This document shows positions 1 through 6,475 of a stretch of DNA of 16,219 nucleotides, piece after piece. The notes below the pieces were generated by a model. It was not told the DNA's origin. It was given only the letters and a program-made list of their open reading frames with translations, and did not search any database. The position numbers and the translations under genes were made by a program. How positions within the stretch are numbered: position 1 is the first letter of the stretch; each line of letters starts with the position of its first letter. The DNA comes from an uncultured Collinsella sp. (GTDB lineage Bacteria; Actinomycetota; Coriobacteriia; Coriobacteriales; Coriobacteriaceae): NCBI GenBank assembly GCA_900554325.1, contig USHA01000048.1, forward strand, positions 1 to 16,219. The letters are read 5' to 3'.

Positions 1-563
1 TGGTAACCGTACTCGCTCTTAACGGGAGCAGCAACGATCTGATCCTTCTCGAGACCGGCCAGGGCGTCCTGGTACTCCTTGACGGCCTTAATCCTCTGCA
101 TAGGCTTCAGTCGCTCGAACATGGTGTTGCCGTGCAGGTGATCAATCTCGTGCTGCAGGCACACGCAGAACAGGTCGCCCGTGGCCTCATAGCGAATCAG
201 GTTGGCATCCAGGTCGTATGCCTCGACGACGACATGGTCGGGACGCTCGATCTCGCAGCTAATGCCGGGGATAGACAGGCAGCCCTCGCTAAACGGAACG
301 AGATGGTCGCTCTGCTCCACAATCACGGGATTGATGAGCACGTACGGATCGTAGTCATTCTTGTCGCTGTAGTCGCAGTCGATGGTGACGAGTTGAATGA
401 GCTCACCGATCTGCGGGGCGGCCAGGCCGCAACCGCCGTTGTCGAACATCATCTTCTTCATCTTCTCGGCAAGTACCTCGATCGCCGGGGTGATCTCCTC
501 GATGACGGCGCACTCCTGGCGTAAACGAGGGTCGGGCGACAGTACGATTCCGTTGGCTTCCAT
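1..563 (-). CDS. def: Peptide deformylase (3' end outside window)
   Basis: This enzyme removes the formyl group from the N-terminal methionine of nascent proteins in the cytoplasm, using a metal ion (usually Fe2+). The translation of the minus strand shows all three family motifs in order: GCGLAAPQ (motif 1), EGCLSIPG (motif 2, with the metal-binding Cys) and QHEIDHLHG (motif 3, HExxH-type with two metal-binding His and the catalytic Glu). There are 187 complete codons and no stop before the window edge, so the C-terminus is missing; the family is usually 150-200 residues, so little is lost. Two in-frame ATGs lie at 569 and 563; I chose 563 because AAAGGA directly abuts the upstream ATG and sits at a workable distance only from the downstream one. 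It follows priA by 18 bases, a common bacterial arrangement, so the two are probably one transcript. Confidence 0.95.
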   Translation of the reverse strand, partial: MEANGIVLSPDPRLRQECAVIEEITPAIEVLAEKMKKMMFDNGGCGLAAPQIGELIQLVTIDCDYSDKNDYDPYVLINPVIVEQSDHLVPFSEGCLSIPGISCEIERPDHVVVEAYDLDANLIRYEATGDLFCVCLQHEIDHLHGNTMFERLKPMQRIKAVKEYQDALAGLEKDQIVAAPVKSEYGY

Positions 564-581
564 GGCCATCCTTTCGGGTTG

Positions 582-3035
582 TTACATCAAATCATAGGCG
601 TCGACGTCAACGCTCACGCTCACGCCGCGTACAGAGCCCACCTCTTTGAGGCAGGCGTCGATATCGTCAGAGACATGGTACCCCACGGGCGACTTCACAA
701 GTAGATGGAAGCGGTAACGGTCCTTGGCTCTCTCGATTACACACGAAGCCGGGCCCAGCACCTGGGGCACGGCACTCCCCGCCCGCAAAAAGTCGGGCGC
801 GGCGGCATGCCAGCGGCGCTTAAGAAGCTTTGCAATGCGCCCGATGTAGTCTTGCGCGTCGTCTCGGTTCGCCGACCATACCAAAATGTTGACCAGGCGA
901 ACAAACGGCGGATACAGGGCGTCGCGGCGCTGGTCCAGGTCGTAGCCGGTAAAGATCGAGCGATTGTGCTCGGCGACGGCGCGAATGACCGGATCCTCGG
1001 GCAGGTAGGTCTGAATGATAACCTCGCCGGGGCGATCGCCGCGACCGGCACGGCCCGCCACCTGTTCCAGCAGGTCGTAGGCGCGCTCCCCTGCGCGAAA
1101 GTCGGGCAGCTTGAGGGCGAAGTCGGCATTGACCACGCCCACGAGCGTGACCTCAGGAAAGTCGAGACCCTTTGCGATCATCTGGGTGCCCAGCAACACG
1201 GCGCAATCGGCCGCATCGAACTGCTCGAGCAGCTTTTTGTGCGCATCCTTGCCGCGCGTGGAATCGGCATCCATGCGAATAATGGCGACATCCTCGGGAA
1301 GCATCTGGTGCAGTGCGTCCTCGATCTGCTGCGTGCCTAGACCCATTTTTGCCAGGTAGCGACTTCCACATTTGGGACAGCGGCTCGTGGGCGCGGGATA
1401 CGGCTGCACGCGCCAGGACGATCCGCAGGTGTGACACTGCAGCGTGTGCGTGCGCTCGTGATACGTAAGCGCGGTGGAGCAGTGGTTGCAGGTGGGGACG
1501 CAGCCGCACTCGCGGCACATCAGGAATGGCGCAAAGCCACGGCGGTTGTGCAGCAGCACGGCCTTCTCGCGGCGCTCGACCACACGTTCCAGTCCTTCAA
1601 TCAGCGGTTTTGAGAACATGGAGCGACTGCCGTGCGAGAACTCGCGGCGCAGGTCGGCAATGCGAACCGTGGGCAGCACGGCATGCCCCGGGCGCTCGGG
1701 CATCTCGACGCGCGTCCAGGTGGCACCGTTGTACGTGCCGCGGCGGCAGCGGTCGAGGGCCTCGGCAGAAGGCGTGGCGGAGCCCAACACGAGCGGGCAG
1801 CGGTAGCGGCGCGCCATCTCGGCCGCCACCTCGCGCGCGTGGTAGCGCGGGCTGGAACCCTGCTTGTAGCTGGTCTCGTGCTCCTCGTCGATGATGATGA
1901 GGCCCAGGTCGTCAAGCGGGCAAAAGAGCGCCGAGCGGGCGCCCACGACCACGCGCGCGGCACCGCTGGCGACCATATCCCACTGGTCCAGGCGCTCGCC
2001 GGCCGAAAGGCGCGAATGGAACACGGCGACCGTCTCACCAAAGCGCGAGCGAAAGCGGCCGACGGTTTGGGCCGTCAGCGAGATCTCGGGCACGAGCACG
2101 CACGCCGAGCGACCGGCTGCGAGCACGCGCTCGATGGCGGAGAGGTACACCTCGGTTTTGCCGGAGCCGGTGACGCCGTCGACAAGGACCACGTCTCCGT
2201 GGGCGTCAAGACGGGCGCGCTCAATCTGCGCGAGCGCCTGCTGCTGGCCGTTGGTAAGTGCGACCGGCGCCTTGCCGCTTGCCGAGGACAGCGTGGTCTG
2301 CTCGCTGCATCCACGCCAGGCGCGGCGCTCCTCCACAACCACGACGCCGCGTTTTTCGAGCGCCTTGATGGTCGCCGACATGCTGTTATAGAGAAGGTTG
2401 AGGTCGCGCGTCGTGACCGGGCCGCACTGGAGCGCCTCAATGAGCTGACGCTGGCGAACTGCAGTCTTGGGCGGCGTATAGTCGAAACCCTCGGGCGTAA
2501 GCATGACCCAACGGTTTTGGATAGGCTTGACGGCTGGGCGCTCAACCGACCATGCGCCGTCGTCACCCTTGACCACGCGCGGGCTGCCGCCCGGAGGCAA
2601 GAACAGGCGCAGGCACTCGGAAAGCGTTGCGACGTACTCGCGGCTCATCCAGTGTGCGATACGGGCGGCTTCGGCGGTAAAGAGCGGTTTGCTGAGGATG
2701 GCCTCGATGGGCTTGATGCGCGCAGGGTCGAGGGCGTTGTTGCCCTGCAGATCGCCCAGCTCAGGAGCAATGTCGACGACATAGCCCGCGGCCGCACGGT
2801 TGCCAAAATGAACTAGGACGGTGGAGCCGATCTGGACATCGTTGGCGAGTGGCCGCGGAATGCCGTAGGCAAACGGCTCGAACAGCGCACGCGCCGGGAT
2901 GTCGAGAACCACGCTCGCATAGGCGGCGATGGGCTCAGGTGTAGGTTTAAGCTGCGTCGGGGCGGCGGCAGGAGCCGCGGACTTCGGAGTCTCCTCCGGT
3001 TCCGGCGAACCAAACAGTGACAGTTGCTCGGCCAT
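582..3035 (-). CDS. priA: Primosomal protein N' (replication restart helicase PriA)
   Basis: PriA is a superfamily 2 3'-5' helicase that recognises stalled or repaired replication forks and reloads the replisome. The 817-residue product has an N-terminal DNA-binding region (about residues 40-140), a Walker A motif GVTGSGKTEVY with its lysine at 293, a DEEH Walker B box at 383-386, and an inserted zinc-binding region at 507-556 with paired cysteines (CRECGCVPTCNHC and CPKCGS among them), followed by helicase motifs such as QVAGRAGRGDRPG. The ATG at 3035 has GGGAGGT about 9 bases upstream. A longer in-frame start at 3083 would place the coding region over the terminator hairpin behind gltX, so I rejected it. 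The residues before the DNA-binding region are a Pro/Ala-rich, probably disordered tail. def follows after 18 bases. No key motif is missing. Confidence 0.96.
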   Translation of the reverse strand: MAEQLSLFGSPEPEETPKSAAPAAAPTQLKPTPEPIAAYASVVLDIPARALFEPFAYGIPRPLANDVQIGSTVLVHFGNRAAAGYVVDIAPELGDLQGNNALDPARIKPIEAILSKPLFTAEAARIAHWMSREYVATLSECLRLFLPPGGSPRVVKGDDGAWSVERPAVKPIQNRWVMLTPEGFDYTPPKTAVRQRQLIEALQCGPVTTRDLNLLYNSMSATIKALEKRGVVVVEERRAWRGCSEQTTLSSASGKAPVALTNGQQQALAQIERARLDAHGDVVLVDGVTGSGKTEVYLSAIERVLAAGRSACVLVPEISLTAQTVGRFRSRFGETVAVFHSRLSAGERLDQWDMVASGAARVVVGARSALFCPLDDLGLIIIDEEHETSYKQGSSPRYHAREVAAEMARRYRCPLVLGSATPSAEALDRCRRGTYNGATWTRVEMPERPGHAVLPTVRIADLRREFSHGSRSMFSKPLIEGLERVVERREKAVLLHNRRGFAPFLMCRECGCVPTCNHCSTALTYHERTHTLQCHTCGSSWRVQPYPAPTSRCPKCGSRYLAKMGLGTQQIEDALHQMLPEDVAIIRMDADSTRGKDAHKKLLEQFDAADCAVLLGTQMIAKGLDFPEVTLVGVVNADFALKLPDFRAGERAYDLLEQVAGRAGRGDRPGEVIIQTYLPEDPVIRAVAEHNRSIFTGYDLDQRRDALYPPFVRLVNILVWSANRDDAQDYIGRIAKLLKRRWHAAAPDFLRAGSAVPQVLGPASCVIERAKDRYRFHLLVKSPVGYHVSDDIDACLKEVGSVRGVSVSVDVDAYDLM

Positions 3036-3074
3036 GGTCTCTGTACCTCCCATCCCATACGTCTTTAGAAACAA

Positions 3075-3101
3075 GAGCCCCACTCGTGGTGAGCGGGGCT
3101 C
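3075..3101 (-). terminator. Hairpin terminator behind gltX
   Basis: A perfect 7-bp stem (GAGCCCC with GGGGCTC) with a 13-base loop starts 24 bases beyond the gltX stop codon. On the minus strand the stem is followed by TTGTTTCT, an interrupted T tract, so termination may be partial and some priA-def transcription could be read-through from gltX. I see no convincing separate priA promoter in the 89 bases between the gltX stop and the priA start. Confidence 0.6.
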
Positions 3102-3124
3102 GGATACATGCGTTTACGCGACTG

Positions 3125-4600
3125 TTACAGCGCCATCGTGCGGGCGCGGTCGATACGCGCCAGGCAGTCGTCACGACCGACGAGCGCCATGGTCTCGCCC
3201 AGCGGAGGGCTCACCATGTTGCCGCAGACGGCGACGCGCACGGCCTGGAACACCACGCGCTTCTTGAGGTCCATCTGCTCGGGGAGCGGCTCAAGCGCGG
3301 CATCGATGTTGGCGGCCGTCCACTCGTCCACGCCCTCGAGCGCGGCCTTGGCGGCATCAAGAATGGCGCCCATGCCGTCCTTGGCCAGGCCCTTGTTGAC
3401 GGACTTCTCGTCATACTCGAGCGTCTCGACCGTAGCGAAGATGGGAGCGGCGACGGTCACGGCGTCGGCCGGCATCTTGGTGCGCGGCTTGACAATGGCG
3501 GCAAGCGCGTCGATCCAATCCTCGCCGTACTCGACATTACCCTCGATGAGACCCGCCTCGTGCAGCTCTGGGACCATGATCTCGTCGGCAAACTGAGCAT
3601 CGGACATGCCGTTGATGTACTCGGCATTGACCCAATCGAGCTTCTTGGGGTCGAAGGTCGCGGGGTTCTTGGAGATGCGGTCGAGCGAGAACTTGCTGGC
3701 CAGGACATCGCGCGGGATGATCGTGGTCTCGCCGTCGAGCGACCAGCCGAGCAGAGCCAGGTAGTTGACGAAGGCGTCGGACAGGTAACCGGCGTCGCGG
3801 TACTCCTCCACCGAGGTGGCGCCGTGGCGCTTGGAGAGCTTCTTGCCGTCGGCGCCCAGGATCATGGAGATGTGGGCGAACGTGGGCACGGGAGCGCCGA
3901 GGGCCTCGTAGACCATGACCTGACGCGGGGTGTTGGACAAGTGGTCGTCGCCGCGGATGACGTGGGTGATCTTCATCATGGCGTCGTCGACGACGGTCGC
4001 GAAGTTGTACGTGGGCGTGCCGTCGGAACGGAAGATGACAAAGTCGTCGAGCTCCTTGGCGTCGAAGGTCACCTCGCCGTGGACGGCGTCGTGGATGACG
4101 ACGTCGCCGCGGTCCTCGGGCACCTTGATACGCAGGACGTAGGACTCGCCGGCCTCGATGCGGCGGCGGGCCTCCTCGGGATCAAGATCGCGGCAACGGC
4201 GCTGATAGCCCTGGAAGGGGTCCTTGCGCTCCTGCGCGGCCTTGCGGTCGGCGTCGAGCTGCTCCTTGGTGCAGAAGCAGGGATAGGCCTTGCCCTCGTC
4301 CCAAAGCTTCTGGGCGGCCTGCTTGTACAGGTCCAGGCGCTCGGTCTGGGCGTAGGGGCCAAAGTCGCCGCCCACCTCGGGACCCTCGTCCCAGTCCAGG
4401 CCCAGCCAACGCATGGCGCGCAGGATGATCTGCGTGTTCTCGTCGGTGGAGCGGGTGGGGTCGGTGTCGTCGATGCGCAGGATGAACGTGCCGCCGTTTG
4501 CGCGGGCGAAAGCCCAGTTATAGATAGCGGTGCGGGCGCCGCCGATGTGCAGCTTGCCCGTCGGTGAGGGTGCAAAGCGGACGCGAACGTCTGATGCCAT
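3125..4600 (-). CDS. gltX: Glutamyl-tRNA synthetase
   Basis: A class I aminoacyl-tRNA synthetase that charges tRNA-Glu with glutamate in the cytoplasm; in lineages lacking GlnRS it can also mischarge tRNA-Gln for later amidation, which cannot be decided here. The 491-residue product has FAPSPTGKLHIGGARTA at the N-terminus (HIGH-type box HIGG at 18-21), RIDDTDPTRS, a zinc-type cysteine set C108-x-C110 with C136, and the KMSKS-type loop KLSKR at 254-258. The length fits the family. The start at 4600 is preceded by GAGGAG with a good spacing; an in-frame ATG at 4639 lacks such a site. The gene stands alone between a divergent promoter region and a hairpin terminator. A 516-residue open frame lies antisense to it but is a composition artefact. 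Confidence 0.96.
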   Translation of the reverse strand: MASDVRVRFAPSPTGKLHIGGARTAIYNWAFARANGGTFILRIDDTDPTRSTDENTQIILRAMRWLGLDWDEGPEVGGDFGPYAQTERLDLYKQAAQKLWDEGKAYPCFCTKEQLDADRKAAQERKDPFQGYQRRCRDLDPEEARRRIEAGESYVLRIKVPEDRGDVVIHDAVHGEVTFDAKELDDFVIFRSDGTPTYNFATVVDDAMMKITHVIRGDDHLSNTPRQVMVYEALGAPVPTFAHISMILGADGKKLSKRHGATSVEEYRDAGYLSDAFVNYLALLGWSLDGETTIIPRDVLASKFSLDRISKNPATFDPKKLDWVNAEYINGMSDAQFADEIMVPELHEAGLIEGNVEYGEDWIDALAAIVKPRTKMPADAVTVAAPIFATVETLEYDEKSVNKGLAKDGMGAILDAAKAALEGVDEWTAANIDAALEPLPEQMDLKKRVVFQAVRVAVCGNMVSPPLGETMALVGRDDCLARIDRARTMAL

Positions 4601-4640
4601 GGAAATCTCCTCGATTGCAGGATGGATGTCTAACCGCATC

Positions 4641-4671
4641 AGTATAAAGCATCAAAGCAACCTCCGCACAA
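4641..4671 (-). promoter_or_regulatory. Possible gltX promoter
   Basis: On the minus strand a -10-like TATACT (4646-4641) is preceded by a weak -35-like TTGTGC (4671-4666) with a 19-base spacer, giving a leader of about 35 bases before the gltX ATG. The spacer is longer than ideal and the -35 is poor, so only the -10 is persuasive. Confidence 0.35.
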
Positions 4672-4680
4672 AGGGCACCG

Positions 4681-4778
4681 ACCTACTCATTGGGGACAGA
4701 CTTAAATGACCAGTCTTTGGGCAACCTGTCGGCACTTAGGCAAGGCTGATCATTTAAGTCTGTCCCCAATGAGTAGGT
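4681..4778. repeat. REPIN-like inverted repeat, 29-bp perfect arms
   Basis: The 29 bases at 4681-4709 (starting ACCTACTCATTGGGGACAGA) recur as their exact reverse complement at 4750-4778, separated by 40 bases of unrelated sequence. Both arms carry GGGGACAGACTTAAATGA. This is the layout of a REPIN: two inverted REP sequences, which in other bacteria are spread by a single RAYT (Y1 HUH-type) transposase encoded elsewhere. I recall GGGGACAG-cored repeats next to such genes in several lineages but cannot verify it here. No transposase is present in the window. The element lies between the divergent gltX and metK genes, upstream of the putative metK -10 and just outside the putative gltX promoter, so it may insulate the two. 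Confidence 0.85.
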
Positions 4779-4810
4779 GCGGAAAGGGTGTGAATGTTTG
4801 ATTTACGCGC

Positions 4811-4816
4811 TATGAT
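4811..4816 (+). promoter_or_regulatory. Possible metK -10 element
   Basis: TATGAT in the context GCTATGATATGC lies 67 bases before the metK ATG. The -35 region 17 bases upstream is weak. The same GC-TATRAT style occurs at 8170 ahead of the transpeptidase gene, which supports it as a local promoter style. Confidence 0.45.
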
Positions 4817-4834
4817 ATGCCCTTGAATAGAGAG

Positions 4835-4861
4835 CCCGGCGGAATGGTAACGGTCGCCGGG
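4835..4861 (+). promoter_or_regulatory. Hairpin in the metK leader
   Basis: CCCGGCG (4835-4841) pairs exactly with CGCCGGG (4855-4861) around a 13-base loop, 22 bases before the metK ATG, and is followed by ACACGTTTTT. A 7-bp GC-only stem plus a T run five bases later could be an attenuator or simply a stabilising leader hairpin. I do not recognise the conserved cores of the SAM-I, SAM-II or SAM-IV riboswitches in it. Confidence 0.4.
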
Positions 4862-4883
4862 ACACGTTTTTGAAAGGACAATC

Positions 4884-6164
4884 ATGTCAGAAGAACTTCG
4901 TTCCATCCCGCCCCAACACGGGTCCTTTGTTTTTACGTCGGAGTCGGTGACCGAAGGTCATCCAGATAAGATCGCTGACCAGATCAGCGACGCCGTCCTC
5001 GACGCAATCCTCTCCAAAGAAATAGAGCTCCAGGAGCAGGGCTACATCGCCCCCAACGGTGCGCCCGCCAACGTGGAGAACGTCCGCTGCGCCTGCGAGA
5101 CCCTCGTGACCACCGGCACCGTCATTGTCGCCGGCGAGATTCGGACCCAGGCCTACGTCGACGTACAGGAAATCGCCCGCGGTGTTATCCGCCGCATTGG
5201 CTACAACCGTGCCAAGTTCGGTTTTGACTGCGACACCTGCGGCGTTATGAGCCTCATCCACGAGCAGTCGCCCGATATCGCCCAGGGCGTTGACGAGTCC
5301 TTCGAGACCCAGACCGGCGCTACCACCGACCCGATCGACCTGATCGGCGCCGGCGACCAGGGCATGATGTTCGGTTATGCCTCCAACGAGACCAAGACCC
5401 TCATGCCCATGCCACACTACCTGGCAAGCCGCCTGGCCGAGCGCCTGGCCGCCGTGCGTCACGACGGTACCCTCGCCTATCTGCGTCCCGACGGCAAGAC
5501 CCAGGTCACCGTGCGCTACGAAGACGGCAAGCCCGTCGAGGTCACGACCATCGTCATCTCCACGCAGCACGCCGCCGAGATCGAGGACATGGGCAAGATC
5601 AAGGCCGACCTCATCGAGCACGTCATCACCCCGGTCATGGCCGCCGAGAACATGCCGTGGGACAACGCGGACATCTACGTGAACCCCACCGGTCGCTTTG
5701 TCGTGGGCGGCCCCATGGGCGACACGGGCCTCACCGGCCGCAAGATCATCGTTGACACCTACGGCGGCTACGGCCGTCACGGCGGCGGTGCCTTTAGCGG
5801 CAAGGACTGCACCAAGGTCGACCGCTCCGCCGCGTATGCCGCGCGCTGGGTCGCCAAGAACGTGGTCGCCGCCGGCCTGGCCGACCGCTGCGAAGTCGAG
5901 CTTGCCTACGCCATCGGCGTTTCCAAGCCCCTCTCAATCATGGTCGACACCTTCGGTACCGCGCATGTTGCCGAGGACAAGATCGTTGAAGCCGTAGAGA
6001 AGACCTTCGACCTGCGCCCGGGCGCAATCATCCGCGACCTGGATCTGCGTCGCCCCATCTACGAAAAGACGGCAGCCTACGGTCACTTCGGCCGCGAAGA
6101 CCCCGACTTCACCTGGGAGAAAACCGATCGAGTCGAAGAACTCAAGGCAGCCTGCGGCCTGTAA
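4884..6164 (+). CDS. metK: S-adenosylmethionine synthetase (methionine adenosyltransferase)
   Basis: MetK makes S-adenosylmethionine from methionine and ATP in the cytoplasm, supplying methyl groups for all cellular methylation, including the methylations of corrin-ring synthesis. The 426-residue product shows ESVTEGHPDKIADQISDAVLD near the N-terminus (GHPDK at 25-29), GAGDQG at 155-160 and the glycine-rich phosphate loop GGGAFSGKD at about 300-308 followed by KVDRSAAY, all in canonical order. It is slightly longer than typical 380-400-residue enzymes, with a short N-terminal extension and an insertion near residues 50-60. The ATG has AAAGGA six bases upstream. It is monocistronic: its own leader hairpin in front and a strong terminator behind. 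Confidence 0.97.
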   Translation: MSEELRSIPPQHGSFVFTSESVTEGHPDKIADQISDAVLDAILSKEIELQEQGYIAPNGAPANVENVRCACETLVTTGTVIVAGEIRTQAYVDVQEIARGVIRRIGYNRAKFGFDCDTCGVMSLIHEQSPDIAQGVDESFETQTGATTDPIDLIGAGDQGMMFGYASNETKTLMPMPHYLASRLAERLAAVRHDGTLAYLRPDGKTQVTVRYEDGKPVEVTTIVISTQHAAEIEDMGKIKADLIEHVITPVMAAENMPWDNADIYVNPTGRFVVGGPMGDTGLTGRKIIVDTYGGYGRHGGGAFSGKDCTKVDRSAAYAARWVAKNVVAAGLADRCEVELAYAIGVSKPLSIMVDTFGTAHVAEDKIVEAVEKTFDLRPGAIIRDLDLRRPIYEKTAAYGHFGREDPDFTWEKTDRVEELKAACGL

Positions 6165-6201
6165 GCTAACTCGAAAAGCTACAGCCAAATAACAACGCAC
6201 C

Positions 6202-6237
6202 AAAAGAAGTACCGGCCCCAACCGGTACTTCTTTTTT
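6202..6237 (+). terminator. Strong rho-independent terminator behind metK
   Basis: AAAAGAAGTACCGG (6202-6215) pairs perfectly with CCGGTACTTCTTTT (6222-6235), loop CCCCAA, and the strand continues in T residues to 6237. The A tract before the stem makes it potentially bidirectional. It starts 37 bases after the metK stop. Confidence 0.92.
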
Positions 6238-6331
6238 ATTTAAAGGTGGTGAAGATGAGCCTACCTGGGACATGGAATAAATCACAGGCCGATAAATTTT
6301 GCAGCAGAGCGACTCCAACCATGTATCCTAA

Positions 6332-6452
6332 GTTCCGAGGGCTTTAGTATTTGGTCGATCGCGAGTTCCGCACGAGCCGGAGGCCACTTAATGTGGCCTC
6401 CGTGCGAGCAGGACTGTCCGAGCAGGCGACCAAATACTAAAGCCCTCGGAAC
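6332..6452. repeat. 121-base nested palindrome with 26-bp perfect arms upstream of sdaA
   Basis: GTTCCGAGGGCTTTAGTATT starts a 26-base arm (6332-6357) that recurs as its exact reverse complement at 6427-6452. Between them sits a second perfect hairpin, CGGAGGCCAC (6378-6387) with GTGGCCTCCG (6393-6402), loop TTAAT, and further short pairings (CGCA/TGCG) extend it. The whole could fold as one long branched stem ending 23 bases before the sdaA ATG and 12 bases before its ribosome binding site. There is no T tract, so it is not a standard terminator. It could be a miniature mobile element or a structured mRNA leader; its arms share nothing with the repeat at 4681. The stretch 6238-6331 in front of it shows no gene or clear promoter. 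Confidence 0.85.
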
Positions 6453-6475
6453 GACGGGACAAAGAAGGAGCACCC

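Noticed and set aside
3036..3083. A longer N-terminus for PriA starting at 3083
   Set aside because: It overlaps the terminator hairpin behind gltX, and the ATG at 3035 has a much better ribosome binding site.
3017..4567. A 516-residue open frame on the plus strand, antisense to gltX
   Set aside because: Its translation is Val/Gly/Asp/Leu-rich low-complexity shadow sequence without any family motif, and the opposite strand encodes a complete glutamyl-tRNA synthetase. GC-rich coding DNA often yields such frames.
4681..4778. CRISPR repeat-spacer unit
   Set aside because: There are only two copies, in inverted orientation, with no direct-repeat array and no cas genes.
4817..4883. A SAM riboswitch in front of metK
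   Set aside because: The leader is too short and I cannot find the conserved SAM-I, SAM-II or SAM-IV cores; only a simple hairpin is supported.
6255..6347. A 30-codon plus-strand frame with AGGTGG five bases upstream, ending within the left arm of the 121-base palindrome, as a possible leader peptide for sdaA
   Set aside because: It contains only three serine codons, scattered, and there is no room for a promoter between the metK terminator (ending 6237) and its ribosome binding site, so it would depend on read-through. I consider chance more likely.
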